DNA from: CAZSBB01 sp964605235
GTDB lineage: Bacteria; Planctomycetota; Phycisphaerae; Phycisphaerales; Phycisphaeraceae
Direction of reading: 5' to 3'
DNA: 64,000 bases
Assembly: GCA_964605235.1 (NCBI GenBank)
Contig: CAZSBB010000002.1
Coordinates: 124,001 to 188,000, forward strand
Part shown: piece after piece, positions 1-15,000 of the stretch
Numbering within the stretch: position 1 is the first letter of the stretch
How the letters are laid out: each line of letters starts with the position of its first letter
Notes under the pieces: generated by a model
The model's input: only the letters and a program-made list of their open reading frames with translations
Told to the model about the DNA's origin: nothing
Database searches by the model: none
Program-made: the position numbers and the translations under genes

Positions 1-3000
1 CAGCAGGATGGTGCGGCCGGTGCCGGCGCCCGCGCCGCGATCGACCGCGACGAGGTTGCCATTGCGGTCGACGTCCATGCCGGTGATTTCGGTGTCGACG
101 CCCGCCACCTGGAGTTGCGGGTCCAGGGTGGTGACTTCGCCGGTGTTCAGGTCGATTTCCACCAGGCGGTCCACAGCCGTCGCGCCGCTGGTGTCGCGGA
201 GGACCGCCACCAGGCGCGCACCGCCCTCGATGAAGGACAGGGCGGTGATCTGGTCGGTGATCGGCGAGCCGGACTGGGTCAGGGAAACCAGGCGGGACGC
301 GACGATTTCGTCCACGTTGTCGCCATCAACGTCGGCGGCGGCTGTGCCGACGGTGTAGAGCACCTGGGCGGGATTCGCCGAGCTGTCTTCGGGATCATTG
401 CCGACGGCAAAGAGGATGCCGTCGTTGGGTCGGGCGTCGAGGCCATGGATGCCCAGCACCGCGCCATAGCCGACGAGCTTGGTGGTGTCGGTGGTGACGA
501 TTTCACCCAGGCCGACCACCGCGCTGATGGCGCCGCTGGTGGTGCGGTCGACGCGCAGCAGCGACTGCGTGGAATTGGCGGCGCCCAGGCTGGTCTGCGC
601 CACGGCGAAGACGGTGCCGGTGGTGGTGATGGTCAGGTCGTCGATGTCATAGCTGCCGCGCAGGTCGCCGCCGGTGGTCTGGGCGGCGGGCACGTAGTTG
701 TCAATGGCAATGATGGCGTACAGTTCTTCGACGCCATCGAAGTCAAGATCGCCAAAGTCGATGCCCTGGATGTCGGACAGGGAGATGCCCAGGCCCGCAT
801 CAATGACTTCGCGCACCGCAATGGCTTTGCCGTCGATGATGAGCGCCAATTCGTCGCCGGCGATGTTGAAGCCGAACTCATCGCGCTGGTCGCTGTCGAC
901 CAGGAACATCCGGCCGTCGCGCGAGATCGCCATGGCGGTGGCGTTGTCGACATTGCCTTCGACCATCCGCCGCGCCAGGGAATTGGAAACCGTGACGCCC
1001 GAGTTGGGGAAGTTGAAGTCGGGGAAGCCCAGGATGGTGGAGGCGACAATCAGGCCCGCCGCCACATTGTTGAAGGGATCGCCCGGCAGGTCGTCCACGC
1101 CCGCGGCGCGCACGCCCAGGGTTTCGAGCAGTTGGGCGACCGTCAGCGGGATGAGGTCTTCCTCGTCGTCGTCGGGGTCGATGTTTTCCGTGCGGGCGCC
1201 GATGTAGACGGTGCCGGTGGCATCGGGGATGTCCATGATGAAGGCTTCCCCACCCTGGGCCGGGGTCAGCACGCGGATGCTGCCGGCGCTGCCGGTGTAG
1301 GGAATCATGTCGCGGACTTCATCGGGCTTCTCGGGATCGAAATCGGGCACTTCGCCAATGACGATGCTGGAGTTGATGTCGCTCTGCACGACATAGATCT
1401 GGAAAATGTCCGAGGTCGGATGGCGATCGCGCGAGTCGATGAGCACCAGTTCGTCGGCCTGGGTGTCGGTGCCGACGAGCACGCCCAGCTCGCCGGTGAA
1501 CGGGTTGAGCAGGAACGGGTTCCAGGTCAGGCCGTCGATCGATTCGCCGCGGATGGTGCCGTCGCCGTTGTCTTCGGCGGAGGGGTCGTCCGGGTCGGGC
1601 AACGGGCCCAGCACCAGCGCCACGCCGGTGTTCACATTGACGCGCAGCAGGGCGCTGTCAGCGCCGGCATTGGTGGTCATCAGAATGCTGGATTCAGCGC
1701 CGGTGGAGCTGCCGCCGGCGAACGCGATGCCCGAGACATCGAGCACGCCTTCGCCGTTGAGTTCCACCCGCACGCTGGTGAGCACGGCGCCGGAGGCGGG
1801 ATCGATGGTGATCAAGCGTCCGGCCGCATCCTCGCCGTCGTCCTCCGCCACGGTCTGGAAGCCGTAGAGGATGGCGCCGCTGGAGGTCTGGTCGAAAGCG
1901 ATGGAGGTGATGACGTTGCCGTTGGTGAACGTGCCCACACGGGTGATGCTGTTCTGAATGGCCGAGCGATTGCCCGCCTGGACATCCATGGTGTAGAGCA
2001 CGTCAACATTGCCTTCGGCGTCGGCGTCGCCCGACAGGGCGCTGGCGGGCACGTTGACCACGAAGTAGAGCAGGCCGTCGACGGGGTTGAAGTCCGCCGC
2101 CTGGATGGAATCGACCACGCTGACGCCTTCCTCGTCCACCGCCAGGCTGACCGCCGAGCCGCGGATGAGGTTGACGCCGTTGGTGGTGTACAGGAGGGGC
2201 CGATCGCCACCGCCGCTGGTGTAGCTCGCCAGCCCGTGGTACGCCGGGATGGAGCCGGCGGGGGTGAGGACGGTGTACTGCGCCGTGCTGGTGTTGATGG
2301 TCACCAGTTGTGGGCCGTCTTCCGGGGCGACGTTGACGCCCACGAGAATGGTCTGGTCCTGGTCATCAACCGCGAACGTCAGGCCGGTGATGATGCCCAG
2401 CGCGCCGTTGTCTCCGCCGGAACTGACGGTGCCGACTTCATTGGCGCCGACGCTGCCGCTGCTGCCGCCGACGAAGATGCTGTGCAGATCCGAACTGTTG
2501 GTGGCGTCCTCGCCCTCAGCGGCGCGGGTGACGGTGGCGAAGAGGGTGTTGTTGTCGGCGAACGCCATGGCGGTGTAGCTGCCCACCACCTCGCGGCCCG
2601 AGAGCAGGATCGGGCGCACATCGCTGTTGGCGAAGTCGTAGCCGGTGATCGCACCCTGGGCGTCGGTGATGGCGTCCGGGGCCTCGAACAGCGCGGTTTC
2701 CTTGTCCACTTCCACCAAAGCCACGTCCAGCGTGCTGGTGATGAAGTTGCCGTCTGCGTCGGTTTCTTCGCTCACCAGCAGCGAGGAGTCGACCGCGGCG
2801 TTGCCGTCGTAGTCGTCGGTGATGACGAACAGTCGGCCGTTGTTGTCGAACTCCATGGCGTGAATGGCGCCGATGGTGTTGCTCGACTCGAAGCTGATTT
2901 CAATCAGCCGCCGGCCGGTTTCGGTGACGTCCAGGGCGACCAGTTCGTCCACGCCGTCGCCATCCACATCCGCGGCGTCCATGGCGATGATGTTGGTGTT

Positions 3001-6000
3001 GCTGGAGCCCACGCGCGCCAGACCCAGCGTGCTGACGGTGCCGTCGACCTGGCTGATGCGGACAAAGAAGTCCTGGTCGCCGTCGCGCAGGATGCCAAAC
3101 AGGGCGGTGGCGCCGGCGGTGGACAGGAACGCCAGGGCGGTGATGGAGCCGCTGACCTGCAAGCCGTTCTCGGTCAGCAGCAGCGGCAGACCGCCGCCGT
3201 TGGCGGGCGCCGCCACCAGTTCGTCGGCGACCGCATCGGCGTCGCTGGTGTCGGTGGCGAGCGTGCGCGGATTGATATCGAAAAGCTCCAGGCCGCCGCC
3301 GCGATTGCCCACGAACACCAGTCGGCCCGTGGTTTCGTCGCTGTCGAGCGCGTTGATGCCGGTGATGGCGGCGCCCGAACTGTCGGTGATGTTGCCCAGA
3401 CGCACCGGGGCGCTGTCGGCCCCGCTGGCGTCATCCGTCACCAGGTACAGCTCGAAGAACCCGCTGAGCTCATTGAACCGAAGCGCGTAAACCTCCCGCG
3501 CCCCGGTGGTGGGATTGACGCTGACGGTCAGGGTGTCGAAGCCGGTGCTGCCGGTCAGATCGCCATTGACCGCCCGCAGCGGAATGATGCTGTCGGGATT
3601 GCTCAGGACGTCGTAGGCTTCGGCGGTCGACACGTACAGCGCGTGGTTGAGCGCGGTGTCCTGCAGCACCGAGTAGAGCAGGTAGTAGTCGTCATTGGTG
3701 CCCAGCAGCAGGTCCGGGCCGGCATTGACGCCGCCGAAGGAGAAGCCCACCAGTTCCGGCGCCACCGTGCCGGGCGCAGTGAGGGCGATGGACTCGGAGG
3801 GGCTGTCAAGGTTGATTTCGATCATCCGCCGCAGCACGTTGCCGTTGCTGTCGGTCTGGGAATCGTCAAACGCGATCAGGTCCAGCACGCCATCGCCGTC
3901 GATGTCGGCGAAGTCCATGCCGTGCACCTGCGTCGGCGCGCCGTCGACGCGCACGCTGCCCAGCCGCAGGGAAACGGTGGGCACGCCGATCTCAATCATG
4001 CGGCGCAGCTCGTCACCCAGGCCGGCATCCAGCGCGGTCAGGGTGCCCTCGGCATTGATGGTCAGGCCGCGGACGTCAGTGTCCTGCCCGTCCACCTGAA
4101 TGACGCCCAGCACGCCTACGGCGCCGGAGGTGGTGCTGATGGTGATCAGTTCGCTGTGGCCATCGGCCGCCACATAACGGGAGCCGAAGATCAGGTCCTG
4201 ATCCGGGTGGAACTCCAGGGCGCGGATGTCGTCGATGATCGCCCGGCCGTCGAGTGTCAGCCGGCCGCGCGACTGCACGATGGTTTCCGTCTTGATGCCG
4301 TCGGCATCAGAGTCGATGGTGATGGTCGGCACCGCGTACAGCTCACTGGCGCTGAGCCAGAGCTGTGAGGGCTGGCCGGCGCTGCGGATCGCCATGCTGC
4401 GGCCGTCATTGCGGATGGCGAAGGCCTGCAGGTCCTTGTCCACGCTGCCGGGCAGGCTGATCTGCCGGGCCAGGATCGACTCCTGCGAGGCATTGGTCAG
4501 CACCTGATCGATTTCCAGCCGCACCATGCGATGGTCCTGCGCGCCCTGGGTGCCGGGCGTGTAGGTGTCGATGGCGATCAGATCGCCAAAGATGTTGAAG
4601 TCCATGCCCTTGATGTCGGTGTCGTTGCCGGCGACATCCAGGATCTCGCCGCGCAGCTTGCCGGCAAAGTTGTTGAGCAGGTCGATCTCCACCAGGAAAT
4701 CGCCGTCGGCGGGATTGCCCAGGCCGGGGTTGAGGTCGTCGGGGATCGTATCCAGCACGGCGTAGAGGTACTGCCCGGTCGGGTCGATCGCGATGGCTTT
4801 GACCGTGCCGTCGAGCACCACCTGCGGCAGGGTCTCCAGTTCGACGTGAGCGCCATGCAGACCCGGCACCTGCAGCGCCGCGACCAGCGTGGTGGCGCCG
4901 GTGAGATCGACGGTGTAGATGCTGCCGTCGGCGACGGCGTACAGCGCGCCGGTGGCGGGGTCGGCCTCGAGGCTGCGCACGGTGGTGGGCAGGCTGGTGG
5001 CGCCCAGTTCCGTGAAGCTGCCAATGGTGCCGTCGACATTGAAGACGACTTCGTACAGCGTGATGACGTTGTTGACCTGCGCCAGCGCCACGGTCCGGTC
5101 GGTGCTGGTCTGGGTCAACCCGCGGATGTCGAAAATGCCGCCCAGGTCGTTGCCGGCGGTCACCGTGGGAATCGGCGCGCCGCCGTTGAAGCCGGTGACG
5201 TAGAGCGTGTCGTCATCGGGATCATTGGTGATGGACTCGACGCCGAGGATGCGGTTGCCCGACAGGTCGGTCAGCAGGCCGACGAAGGTGAGCGTGGGCA
5301 GGGAGGAGGCTTCGTCGGGATCGAAGGTCAGGGCGCCGCTGGTGGCTTCGCGGTTGACGCGATAGAGCTCGGTCTGGTTGCGTTCGTGGTTGTAGTTGAC
5401 GGCATAGACCACCTGGATGCCGTTGACCTGGGTGGTCAGGAAGGTGAGGTCTTCGAGGTCCAGGTCGGCGTCGAGCAGGCGGCCGTTCTGATCGATGCCG
5501 ATCGCCTGGAAGCCGCCGTTGACATTGACCAGGGGCACGAAATCGCCGCTGGCCCAGAGCTGGTTGTCCAGGGCGCCAAAGCCGGGCACCTTGATGTCAA
5601 AGTCGTCGTAATCGAACAGGCTGTAGAACCGGCCGTCGCTGTCCGCGCCGTAGCCCTTGAGGTCGGGATGCACGCTGCCGGGGGCGGACAGCATCGCGGA
5701 CCACTGATCGGGGCGATCGGTGTTGATGAGGATGGTGTTGCGGTCTTTGCTGCTGTGTTCGCCATTGATCGCCACCAGTTCGCCGTCTTCATCGAAATCC
5801 ATGCCGCGGATGTCGGTGCTGACATGGGTGGCGACGGAGAGGGTCGGATCATCCGTGGCGGGATCGACGTCTTCGCGGACGAGGATTTCGCCGAGGTGGG
5901 TGACTTCGCCAGTCCACTGGTTGATGGTGATCAGCCGATCGGTGTTCTGCGGGCCGGCTTCGGTGTCGAGTTCCGCGCCGTTGCCGGTGCGGTCGAGGAG

Positions 6001-9000
6001 GTCTTCCCACACGGCATAGAGCTGGCCGTAGGTGAAGCTGTCGCGGTCGCCGTCGAACGCCAGGCCGACGATCTGTTCATAGATCGCCACGCCGCGCGAG
6101 CTGGTTTCGTCGGGGCGCACCAGGTTGCCGCGCACGGTCGCCAGGCCGGTGAGGCTGGAGATGGCGTACAGCCGATTGCCGCTGACCCACAGTTCGTTGT
6201 TGTCGGTCAGGCCGTCGCCGTTCTCGTCGGCCTGGTTGTTGTCATAGATGCCGAAGAACCGGCCGGAGAAGAGCGGCGTGCCGTCGAAATCGCTGGCGCC
6301 CTGGATCGGCGTGGGGTCGGAGGCGTAACCCACGATGCCGTCGGGAATGCGATCCGCCACGTTTTCTTCGGGATTGGTCACCGCCGACAGCGTGCCGAAG
6401 GTGGCGAAGTCCAGATGCTCGATGCGGAACAGGCGGCGCAGACCATCCCCGTTCTGTCCCGGGGCTTCCAAGGCGATCAGGTCGGATTCGGTCCAGCTGG
6501 TGGCGACATTGGCGAAGAAGGGTTCGCGGAAGCCCTGGCCGTTGAAGTCCATCGAGGAGATGTACGCGTCGGTGTCGCCCACGCCGTCGCCATCGCTGTC
6601 CAGCCGGAGGTTGACCGGACCCTGAATGATCGAACCGGCCGCACTGACATGGGAGAACTTCACCAACTGCTGGCGGTTCAGGTCGCCGTAATTTTCCATC
6701 ACCGCGGTGATGATCGGCCGGGACTCGGCGGGGTTGGACAAGCCTTGCTGGAACTGGCTGAACGCAAAGGTCACCACCTCGCCGTTGTAGGGCTCGCCCG
6801 CGAGGGTGATCTGGAATTTGCGGGCGGCGCCGGCGGTGGCGGCGCTGACGGTGTACAACTCGTTGCCCACCGACACCCACAGCTCATCGGTGCCGGGATG
6901 GGCTTCAATGGCGGTGATGTTCAGCAGCGGAATCTCGCCGACTCTGATGTAGCCGACGTAATCCATGGACAGGACTTCACCAGTGTCCGGATCGCGCTCG
7001 ATCCGCCACAGGTCATGCCCCGCCGTCAGGGGCGAGATGCGGTGCGTCACCACGAACGCCAACCCATCGCTGCGGACGGTGGCGTCGACGTATTCGAAAT
7101 CCACCGAGCTGCCGTCGGCGAAGTTCAAGCGGTTGTCCACGCCCAGGTCGCCGCCGATCGAGCCGGTCAGCACCGGGGCATCGTGGCTGAACGCCGCGGC
7201 AAAGAGCGTCCCGCTGGCCCACAACTGCTGGGTGTGGGTGTTGTGGCTGTAGAACCGGCCGTAGCCGTCGGACGCGAAGTAGTTGAACACATCGTCCTTG
7301 TCGCCCAACTGCTTGATGAACCGGGTTGACTCGGGGTCGTAGCCGGTGTTGAGCGCGGCATCCGCCACGCCGTCGCTGTCGCCCAGCAGCACCAGTCGCG
7401 GGCCCGAGGGCTGGCTCATGTCGATGGCGAACAGGTCCGGCAGGGCGTCGCCGTTGACGTCGTACTGCGGGTCGTAATCGGCGCCGTCGGTGTCGAGGCC
7501 GAAGTCCAGGCCTTCGATCACCGCGTTGACGCCGTTGACCTGAATGACGCCCAGATCATCCACCGCCACATTGCCCGCCACCGCGGTGGTGGCGATGGTG
7601 ACCAGGTGGTCTTCGTTGTCGTCGGGGTTGTCCACATCGACCAGCAGGCGGCGCACGGCATACAGCGTGGCGCCGTCGGGGCTCATCGCCAGGTCGACGA
7701 TTTCATCGGTCACTGCAGCGCCGTCGTTGAGCGTGCCGATGGGCGTGAACACGCCGGTCTCGCTGTCGATGATGAAGAGCTGTTGATCGGGGTTGTCCGC
7801 GGTGACCCACAACTCATCGTTGGACTGGTTGGCATTGACGCTGTAGAGGTTGCCCTGGGCGTCGATGTACATGCCGCGCAGCCCGGCCACATCTGCCGCC
7901 ACGGAGGGGGCGGTGAGGCTGGTGGAGTCGCCGGCCGGATCGGTGGGATTGATGCGGATCAGGCGCGTGCCGGTGGTGCCGGTGTTGCGGGCGGCGGCGA
8001 TGGCGCTGTCATACGCCAGCAGCGTGCCGTCCGGCGCGAAGTCCATCGCGGTGATCTGCGTGCGATCGGTGCCGCCGGCGTTGTTGGCGACGCCGACCAC
8101 GCCGCGGCTGGACGCCACGCCCGCGTTGGTGACCTGATACAGCGTGTCGCTGAAGACGCCGGCGGTCGCGGCGTCGGGGGTCTGCATGATCACGAACAAG
8201 CGGTCGTTGTCGTCAAACGCCAGCGCCGCGGCACTGCCGGGGATCGCGATGCCGGACGCATTGACCAGCGAGCCCTGCGCGGTGGCGACGGCGGTGGTCT
8301 CGCTGAGCGTGTACACCTGGCTGGGGCTGACCCACAACTCGTCGGAAGCCCCGCCGGTGTTGATCGAATACATGTGTCCGTCGGCGTCGGCGGCGAGACC
8401 CACCAGGTCGGCGTCGGCGTTGCCCAGCACCACCGCGTTGGTGGTGACCCCGAAGTTGGCGAAATGGATCAGTTCCCGCCCCGAAACGCCGTCATGCAGC
8501 GCCACCAGATCGCCGGTGGCGGTCAGTTCCATCGCCACCACGGCTCCGGGCGTCAGCGCTGCGCCCACGGTGATGGCGCCCAGTTCCACCACGGCGCCGG
8601 TGGTCTTGTTGATGGTGATCAGCCGCTGCCCGGCAGGATCATTGACCACCGCCACCACAAGATTGGCGTCGGTCGGATGTTCCGCCAGCGCGACCACATT
8701 GTCCGTCACCCCCGCCAGGTCCGCGCCCAACTGGGTGGCGGCTCCGGTGGTGGAGTCGATCTGGTACAGGTGCTGCTGATTGGTGTTGATCCACAACTCG
8801 TCGTTGCCGCTGACGGTCACGCTGGCGTCGGCGATGCCGAAGAATTCGCCGGCGGTGTTCTGCGCCAGGCCGGTCAGGCCATCATTGACCGTGCCGGCGT
8901 CGCTGGCGGCAATGGAGGCGGAAGGATCGGTGAGGTCGACGGAAATCACGCGGCGTTGGCCCGCGCCGCCGTCGTGCACGATCAGCAGGTCGCCGTTGCT

Positions 9001-12000
9001 GCCCGCTTCGATCGCCACGGCATTGACGTCCACGTCGGCAATGCCGTCGTTGAACGCCAGCTCGCCCACGGTCGTCACCACGCCGGTGGTGCGGTTGATG
9101 GTGACCAGCAGGTCCTTGGCGCCGCCGGTGCGATCGTTGTCGCGCAGCGTGCCGTAGATGGTGCCGTTGAGCACCGCCAGGCCGGTGAGCACATCGCCGG
9201 CGGACAGGTCGGCGCCGGTGAGGATCGACTGCTGGGTGGCGTTGCCGGTGAGGGTGTTGATCAGGTACAGCGCCATATCGCCCAGGCTCTTGAACAGATT
9301 GTTCTGCGTGGGCGTGCCGCCGATCAGGTCGACTTCATTGTGGATGCTGTAGGCCGTGCCGTCGGCAGCGATGCTGAAGCCCACCAGTTCGCTGGTGGAC
9401 AGCGGATCGGTCAGCGCCAGGGATGTCGCCGGGTCCTGGGTGTCAACCACGATCAACTGGTCGAGGATGCGGTCGATCGCCACCAGGGCGCCGTTGGCGG
9501 TGAAGTCCATCTCGGCGATCTGGGTGTCAGCGCCGCCCAGCAGCACCTGGCCCACCGTGGTCAGGGTGGCGGTGGCGTTGGCGAAGTTGTAGCCGACGGT
9601 GACGAGGGTATCGACGCCGGCGGCGCGTTCGACGGCGTACAGCGTGCCATCGGGCGCGAACGCCAGGCCGGTGGTGGTGGCGGCCACGGGTTGACCGACC
9701 AGGAGCAGCAGGTTGCTGTCGTCGGCCTGGGCGTTGACCACCGTCATATCCAGCAGGTACAGGTAGTGGGCACTGCTGCTGTAGTAAATCTTGTCGATGT
9801 CCACGCCATCGTGGAGCACGCTGTAGAACACGCCGCTGTCGTCGAGCGTCAAGCCGCGGAAGTTCAGGATGTTGGCGCTGCCGGCAACCCGTTCGCTGTT
9901 GGCGGGGGTGGTGGTGTCGATGATCAGCAGATCGCCTTCGCCACCAATCAAACCATTGAGGTCATAGGCGAACAGGTCGCCATTGGCGTCGAACTGCAGC
10001 GCGGAAATCTGCACCGCCGCGCCGTCGCTGATGGTGCCGATGCTGGTCAACACGCCCGTCGGGTCGAGGCGGACCAGTTCATCGTCGCCGCGCACCGCCC
10101 AGAGGTTGTTGGCGGCATCGAGGCTCAGGGCGTTGAAGATCTCATCGACGGTGTTGCCGCCCTCGGTCACCGCGCCCAGCCGGGCGGCGGCGCCATCGGT
10201 CTGGTCGATGGTGATCAGTTCCTGGGCGTTGGTGCTGGTGTAGAGCACATCATCGCCGGTGGTGACCGGCTTGAGGCTGAACACGTGGTTGTTGCTGCTG
10301 TTGATCGCCAGCCCCACCAGCGTGCTGTCGACGGTGCCGCTAGCGCTCAGGCGCAGCGACGCGGTCGGGTTGGTCAGATCAATGGAGATCAGGCTGTTGG
10401 TCGTCTTGTCCCGGCCGATCATCAGGTTGCCCAGTTCGGCGTTGAGCAGGTCCATGCCGGAAATATTGACGTCCGCGCCTTCCACCTGGATTTGCCCGAT
10501 GGTGTTGAGCGAGGTGGTGACATTGCCAAAGCCGGTGCTGACGGTGTAGAGCGTGTCCACGCCGTTGGCGTGCTGGACCACATGCAGCAGGCCCGCGTCG
10601 TTGAACGCCAGCGCATTGGTGCTGATGCTGGTGGTCGCGCCCAGGGTGGTCAGCCGGGTCTGGGCGTCGGCGACGGAAGCGTCGGCGTCGGTGAGCGGGT
10701 CGTTGAGCCGGAAGAGGCTCTGGGCGCTGCGGCTGGAGAAGATGTCGTTGTTGGTCAGGTCGTCATCGACCACGCCGTAGTACACGCCGTTGGCGTCGCG
10801 CGCCAGGCCGCGCAGGCCCGCCAGGCTCGCGTCGGGCGCCGCCAGCAGGAGCTGGGACTGGGTCGGATCGGTCAGGTCGACGGAGAAGAAGTAGCCGTCG
10901 TCGGTGTAGCCGATCAGGTGATCATCGCGGGTGAACTCGATGGCCGAAATGGCTTTGGTGGTGGGGGTGCCGGCAATGTCGAGCACGAACACGCCCAGCC
11001 CGGTGAGGGTGGCGTTGCCATCGGTGCTGACGCGGTAGAGCGAGTCGCCGGCAATGATGGTGCCGTCAATGACGCCGTTGGCGTCGCCGTCGGTCTGGGC
11101 GAGGCCCAGTTCGGTCGCGGCGGAGCCAATGTTGGCGCTGATCTGGAAAGTGGTGGCGCCGACGGTGTTGTCGGTGACCCGCAGGCCGTTGCCCGCGGCG
11201 TTGAAGTCGGCGACGACATTGACGCCCGCGGTGACCGCCGCGTCATTGATGGCGTCCAGCACATCCTGCACGGTGGTGTCGTTGACCGGGTCGAGATCGA
11301 CGTTGAAGCTCACGCCGCTCTGCGTGGTGATGGTCATGTCCACGCCGAGGCTGATGGTGACGCCCTGGCCGCCGTTGAGCGCCGCCAGCAGGGTGGCGCC
11401 GGAGAGTTCGACGCGGCGAACGGTGTAGAACCCGCCGCTGGAGTCGACCGCCGAAGCGACGAAGCGGTCGGCGATGAGCGTGCCGTTGTTTTCGCGCAAG
11501 GTCCCCAGCGCGACGGCCTGGGCGCTGGAGGCGGCAATGCGGATGAGCTGCTGGGCGAGGCTGTTGACCCAGACTTCATCATTGCCGTCGCTGTTGGCGA
11601 CCAGGGTGCTGTCGGTCTGGATGGAGAAGAGCCGGTTGTCGCCGTCGCGGGTCAGGCCGACGAGTCCGGTGGTGCTGCCCAGGGTGGACAGGCCGAGGCT
11701 GTCGGTGGTGTTTTCAAGACTGATGGCGACGAGGCGTTCGCCGGTGCGGTCGATGCCGATGAGGCGGAACTCGCCGGTGGACGCCTGGAAGATGTCGATG
11801 GCGGTGATGTCGGTGTTGACGCCGTTGACCTGGATCAGGCCCACGCCCTTGCCCACCGGGTTGAAGGAAATCTGCGCGGGGTTGCCAGTCGGGCTGCCCA
11901 GTTCCACCAGCCGGCTGACGCTTTCGCCCGCCGACTCGCTGGCGGACAGGTCGCGGATGACGGCATAGAGCGTGCCATTGAGGAAACTCAAGCCCTGGAA

Positions 12001-15000
12001 CAGGTCCGCCACCGGCTGCTGCAACTGGTTGTCGGTGTCGATCAGCTCGGCCTCGAAATTGAGCTCCAGCCCATCGTCGATGCCGTCGTTGTCGATGTCC
12101 GCCTGCACATCGGGGTCGGTCAGCGTGTAGACCGCCTGATTGCTGGTGCTGATGTAGAGTTCGTCGGGCGAGCCGCGCCAGATTTCGGGCAAACCGAAGA
12201 GGTTGTCGGCGAAGTTGCCGGGGGTCAGGGCGATGCTCAGGAAACGGCCCGAGGCGTCATCGGTCAAGCCCAGCAGGCTGTCGTTCATGTCGCCGCTGAC
12301 GCGGGCATAGGAAGCGGTGGGATTCGCCAGATCGATTTCGAGCAGGCGCAGATTCCCCGAGTCCTCCACCGCATTGAAGAACGGGCTGTTGTTGATCTGC
12401 TCGCTGTCCATCGCCAGCAGGGCGCCGGTGCGGGTGAACTGGATGTCGCGGATTTCGGTGGGCTGGAAGAAGGTGTCCTGCGGGTTGGTGTCGACGACGT
12501 TGCGCGGGTTCAGGTCGATGTTGCCGATGCGCACCGCCGAGCCGGTCAGCTCATTGACGTTGGTGAGGGGATCGACCGCCCGGCTGAACTGGATGAGCAC
12601 GTCGCGCACCACCGGGGCGTGGCCCAGGGCGGGGTCGGAACTCTCGGTCTTCAGGCCGATGTCGATCACGCCGAACAGTTCCGCATCGCTGCGGAAGCTG
12701 AGCATGACTTCTTCGCCGGCGACGGCGACGGCTTCGCTGCCGCTCTCGTTGGCGAGAATGACAAAGCCCAACTGGTCAATGGTGAAGATTTCCTCGCCCG
12801 CGCCCAGGTCGCCGGTGTTGTTCTGCAGGGTGAAGCGATAGAGCTGGTCGCCGGAGATCTGGATGGAGTTGGCGTTGGCGCTGTAGAAGCGGAAGTCGAA
12901 GCGTTCATAGCCGTTGACGCCATTGCCCACCAGCGTGTCGCCGTAGCTGGAACTCAGGTCGTTGATGTCGTCGGCAATGTCGACGGTGTCGGCGTCGGTG
13001 ATCTGGCGGGCGGTAACGGTGCCGGAAAGCGTACCCGTCTGTTTACTCAGCAGGATCTGAGCGTCATTGGCTCCGGCAAAAGTTAACGAAGTGCTCAGTC
13101 GGACCAGGCGGCGACCAAAGCCGGTGGCCTGCTCGTCCAGGGCGATCATTTCGCCGTCGCGGTTAATGTCCATGCCCAGGATCGCCGAGAGCACCGCCGT
13201 GGTCTGGGGCTGACCCTCGGCCGGAGGCGGCGCGTTCAGGTCGACGTAGTCGATGCCGTTGAGCCCGGTCGCCAGGGAATCGCCTTGATCGCTGAGCGTG
13301 GTCGCCCGGCCGGTGCTGGCGTCGATGTGCATGAGGTCGTCGTGAACAGTGATGTTCTCCGGCGAGTCGCGGCGGATGATCAGCAGGTTGCCCAGCGCGT
13401 CGAAGGCGATGGCGTTGACGCTCTGGTCGAAGACCGCGCTTTCCTCCAGCGCGGTGCCGTTGATGATGCCGTCGTTCTGGGCGGGATCGACCGAGTCGTC
13501 CTGCACGATGCCCAGGTCCAGCGCCGCCAGCGAGCCGGGCCCGTTGGCGATGGTGAAGGTGCCGCCGTTGGGCGTGGTGTTGTCCTGAATGGTGATGACG
13601 CCCGCTTCGCTGATGGTCGCGGTGACCTTGTCCGCGCCGGCGTCCTGCCCGGCGGCGGTGACGATGGCGTCGAGCACATCCTGAATGGTGGCGGTGGTGC
13701 CCAGGGCGTCCACGTCCACGTTGATGTTGGTGGTGCCGTCGTTGATGTTGGTGGTGCCGTCGCGCAGCGACAGCACGATGTCCGGCGCGTTGTTGCCGTT
13801 GGTGCGGATGCCCACGCCGTTGATGGCGTTGACCAGGAACTGCAACTCGGTGGTGGCGGCCGCCGGGTCATTGGTGGCGCCGGGATCGAACAGCGAGGCG
13901 ATCACCGTCGCCGTGCCATTGCTGGTGTCGATGCTGAACAACTGCTGCTGGCTGGAACTGATGGCGGGATTGATGCCCACCGCCAGCAGGAGGTTTTCGG
14001 CGCGGCGCAGGTCGTCGCTGACCCAGGTGTCGCTGCCGCCGCCGTTGTCGGGATTGGTCCCGGTGCCGAAGCCCAGCAACGCCGCGATGCCGTCCGGGTC
14101 GGCCTGGACGCTGAAGGTGCCCGCGCCCAGCGAGCTTTCGAGCGTAATGCCGGTGGGATTGGCGGGATCGACGTAGGCGATCAGTTCCGGGTCATTGCCC
14201 GCGTCCGCGTCCGTGTCCACCGCATCGAGCAGAATCTCATTGAAGATGTCCTGCAGCGTGTTGTACGGGCCGCCATCGAAAGTGATGACGTAATCGTGAT
14301 CCGTCAGCGTCGCGTCATCCGTGAAGCGGATGGTCAGCGTCTCGCCGCCGGCCAGATTGATCGCGTTCACCAGCGACAGCACCCCGCCGCCGGTCAACTG
14401 CGAGTTGTGGTAGATCGGCAGCCGGCCGTACTCCAGGGCGTTGATGCCGGTGATGTCCGGGAACTCGCCGTTGTCGTCGGGCACCGCGCTGTGCACCGTG
14501 CCGTCGTCGCCGCCGACCCGGCTGACGATGTCGATCAGCCCCGAGCCTTCGTTGTTCTCGCCCGCGCCGAAGCCGCCGCTGCCCTCCACATCGCGCTGCA
14601 CTTCATACAGCACCGAATTGCTGCCCAGCACGTAGATGACCTGCTTGGTGATGTTGTTGGAGTCCACAATCTGCCCAGCCACGGCGATGCCCTGCGGCGT
14701 GCCGATGGTCAGGTCGTCCTGCACCGTGTCGCCGGTGAAACCGATCTGCCCGGTGATCACCGGGGCATCGACGTTGAAGCCCACGCCCACCAGTCGGCCG
14801 CCCGCGTCGTCGGCGACCTGCTGCATGTAGATGATTTCCTGCTCGTCGTTGTCCGTCTCGTCGGTGTCTTCCGTGACGTCGAGCTGGTAGTACATGCCCG
14901 GGCCGTAGCCGCTGCTGGCGTTGGAGGTGGTCAGTTCCTGATCGCCCACCGCCCAGGCGCGCACATCGCTGATGGAGCCGTCGGCATTGCGGGTGAATTC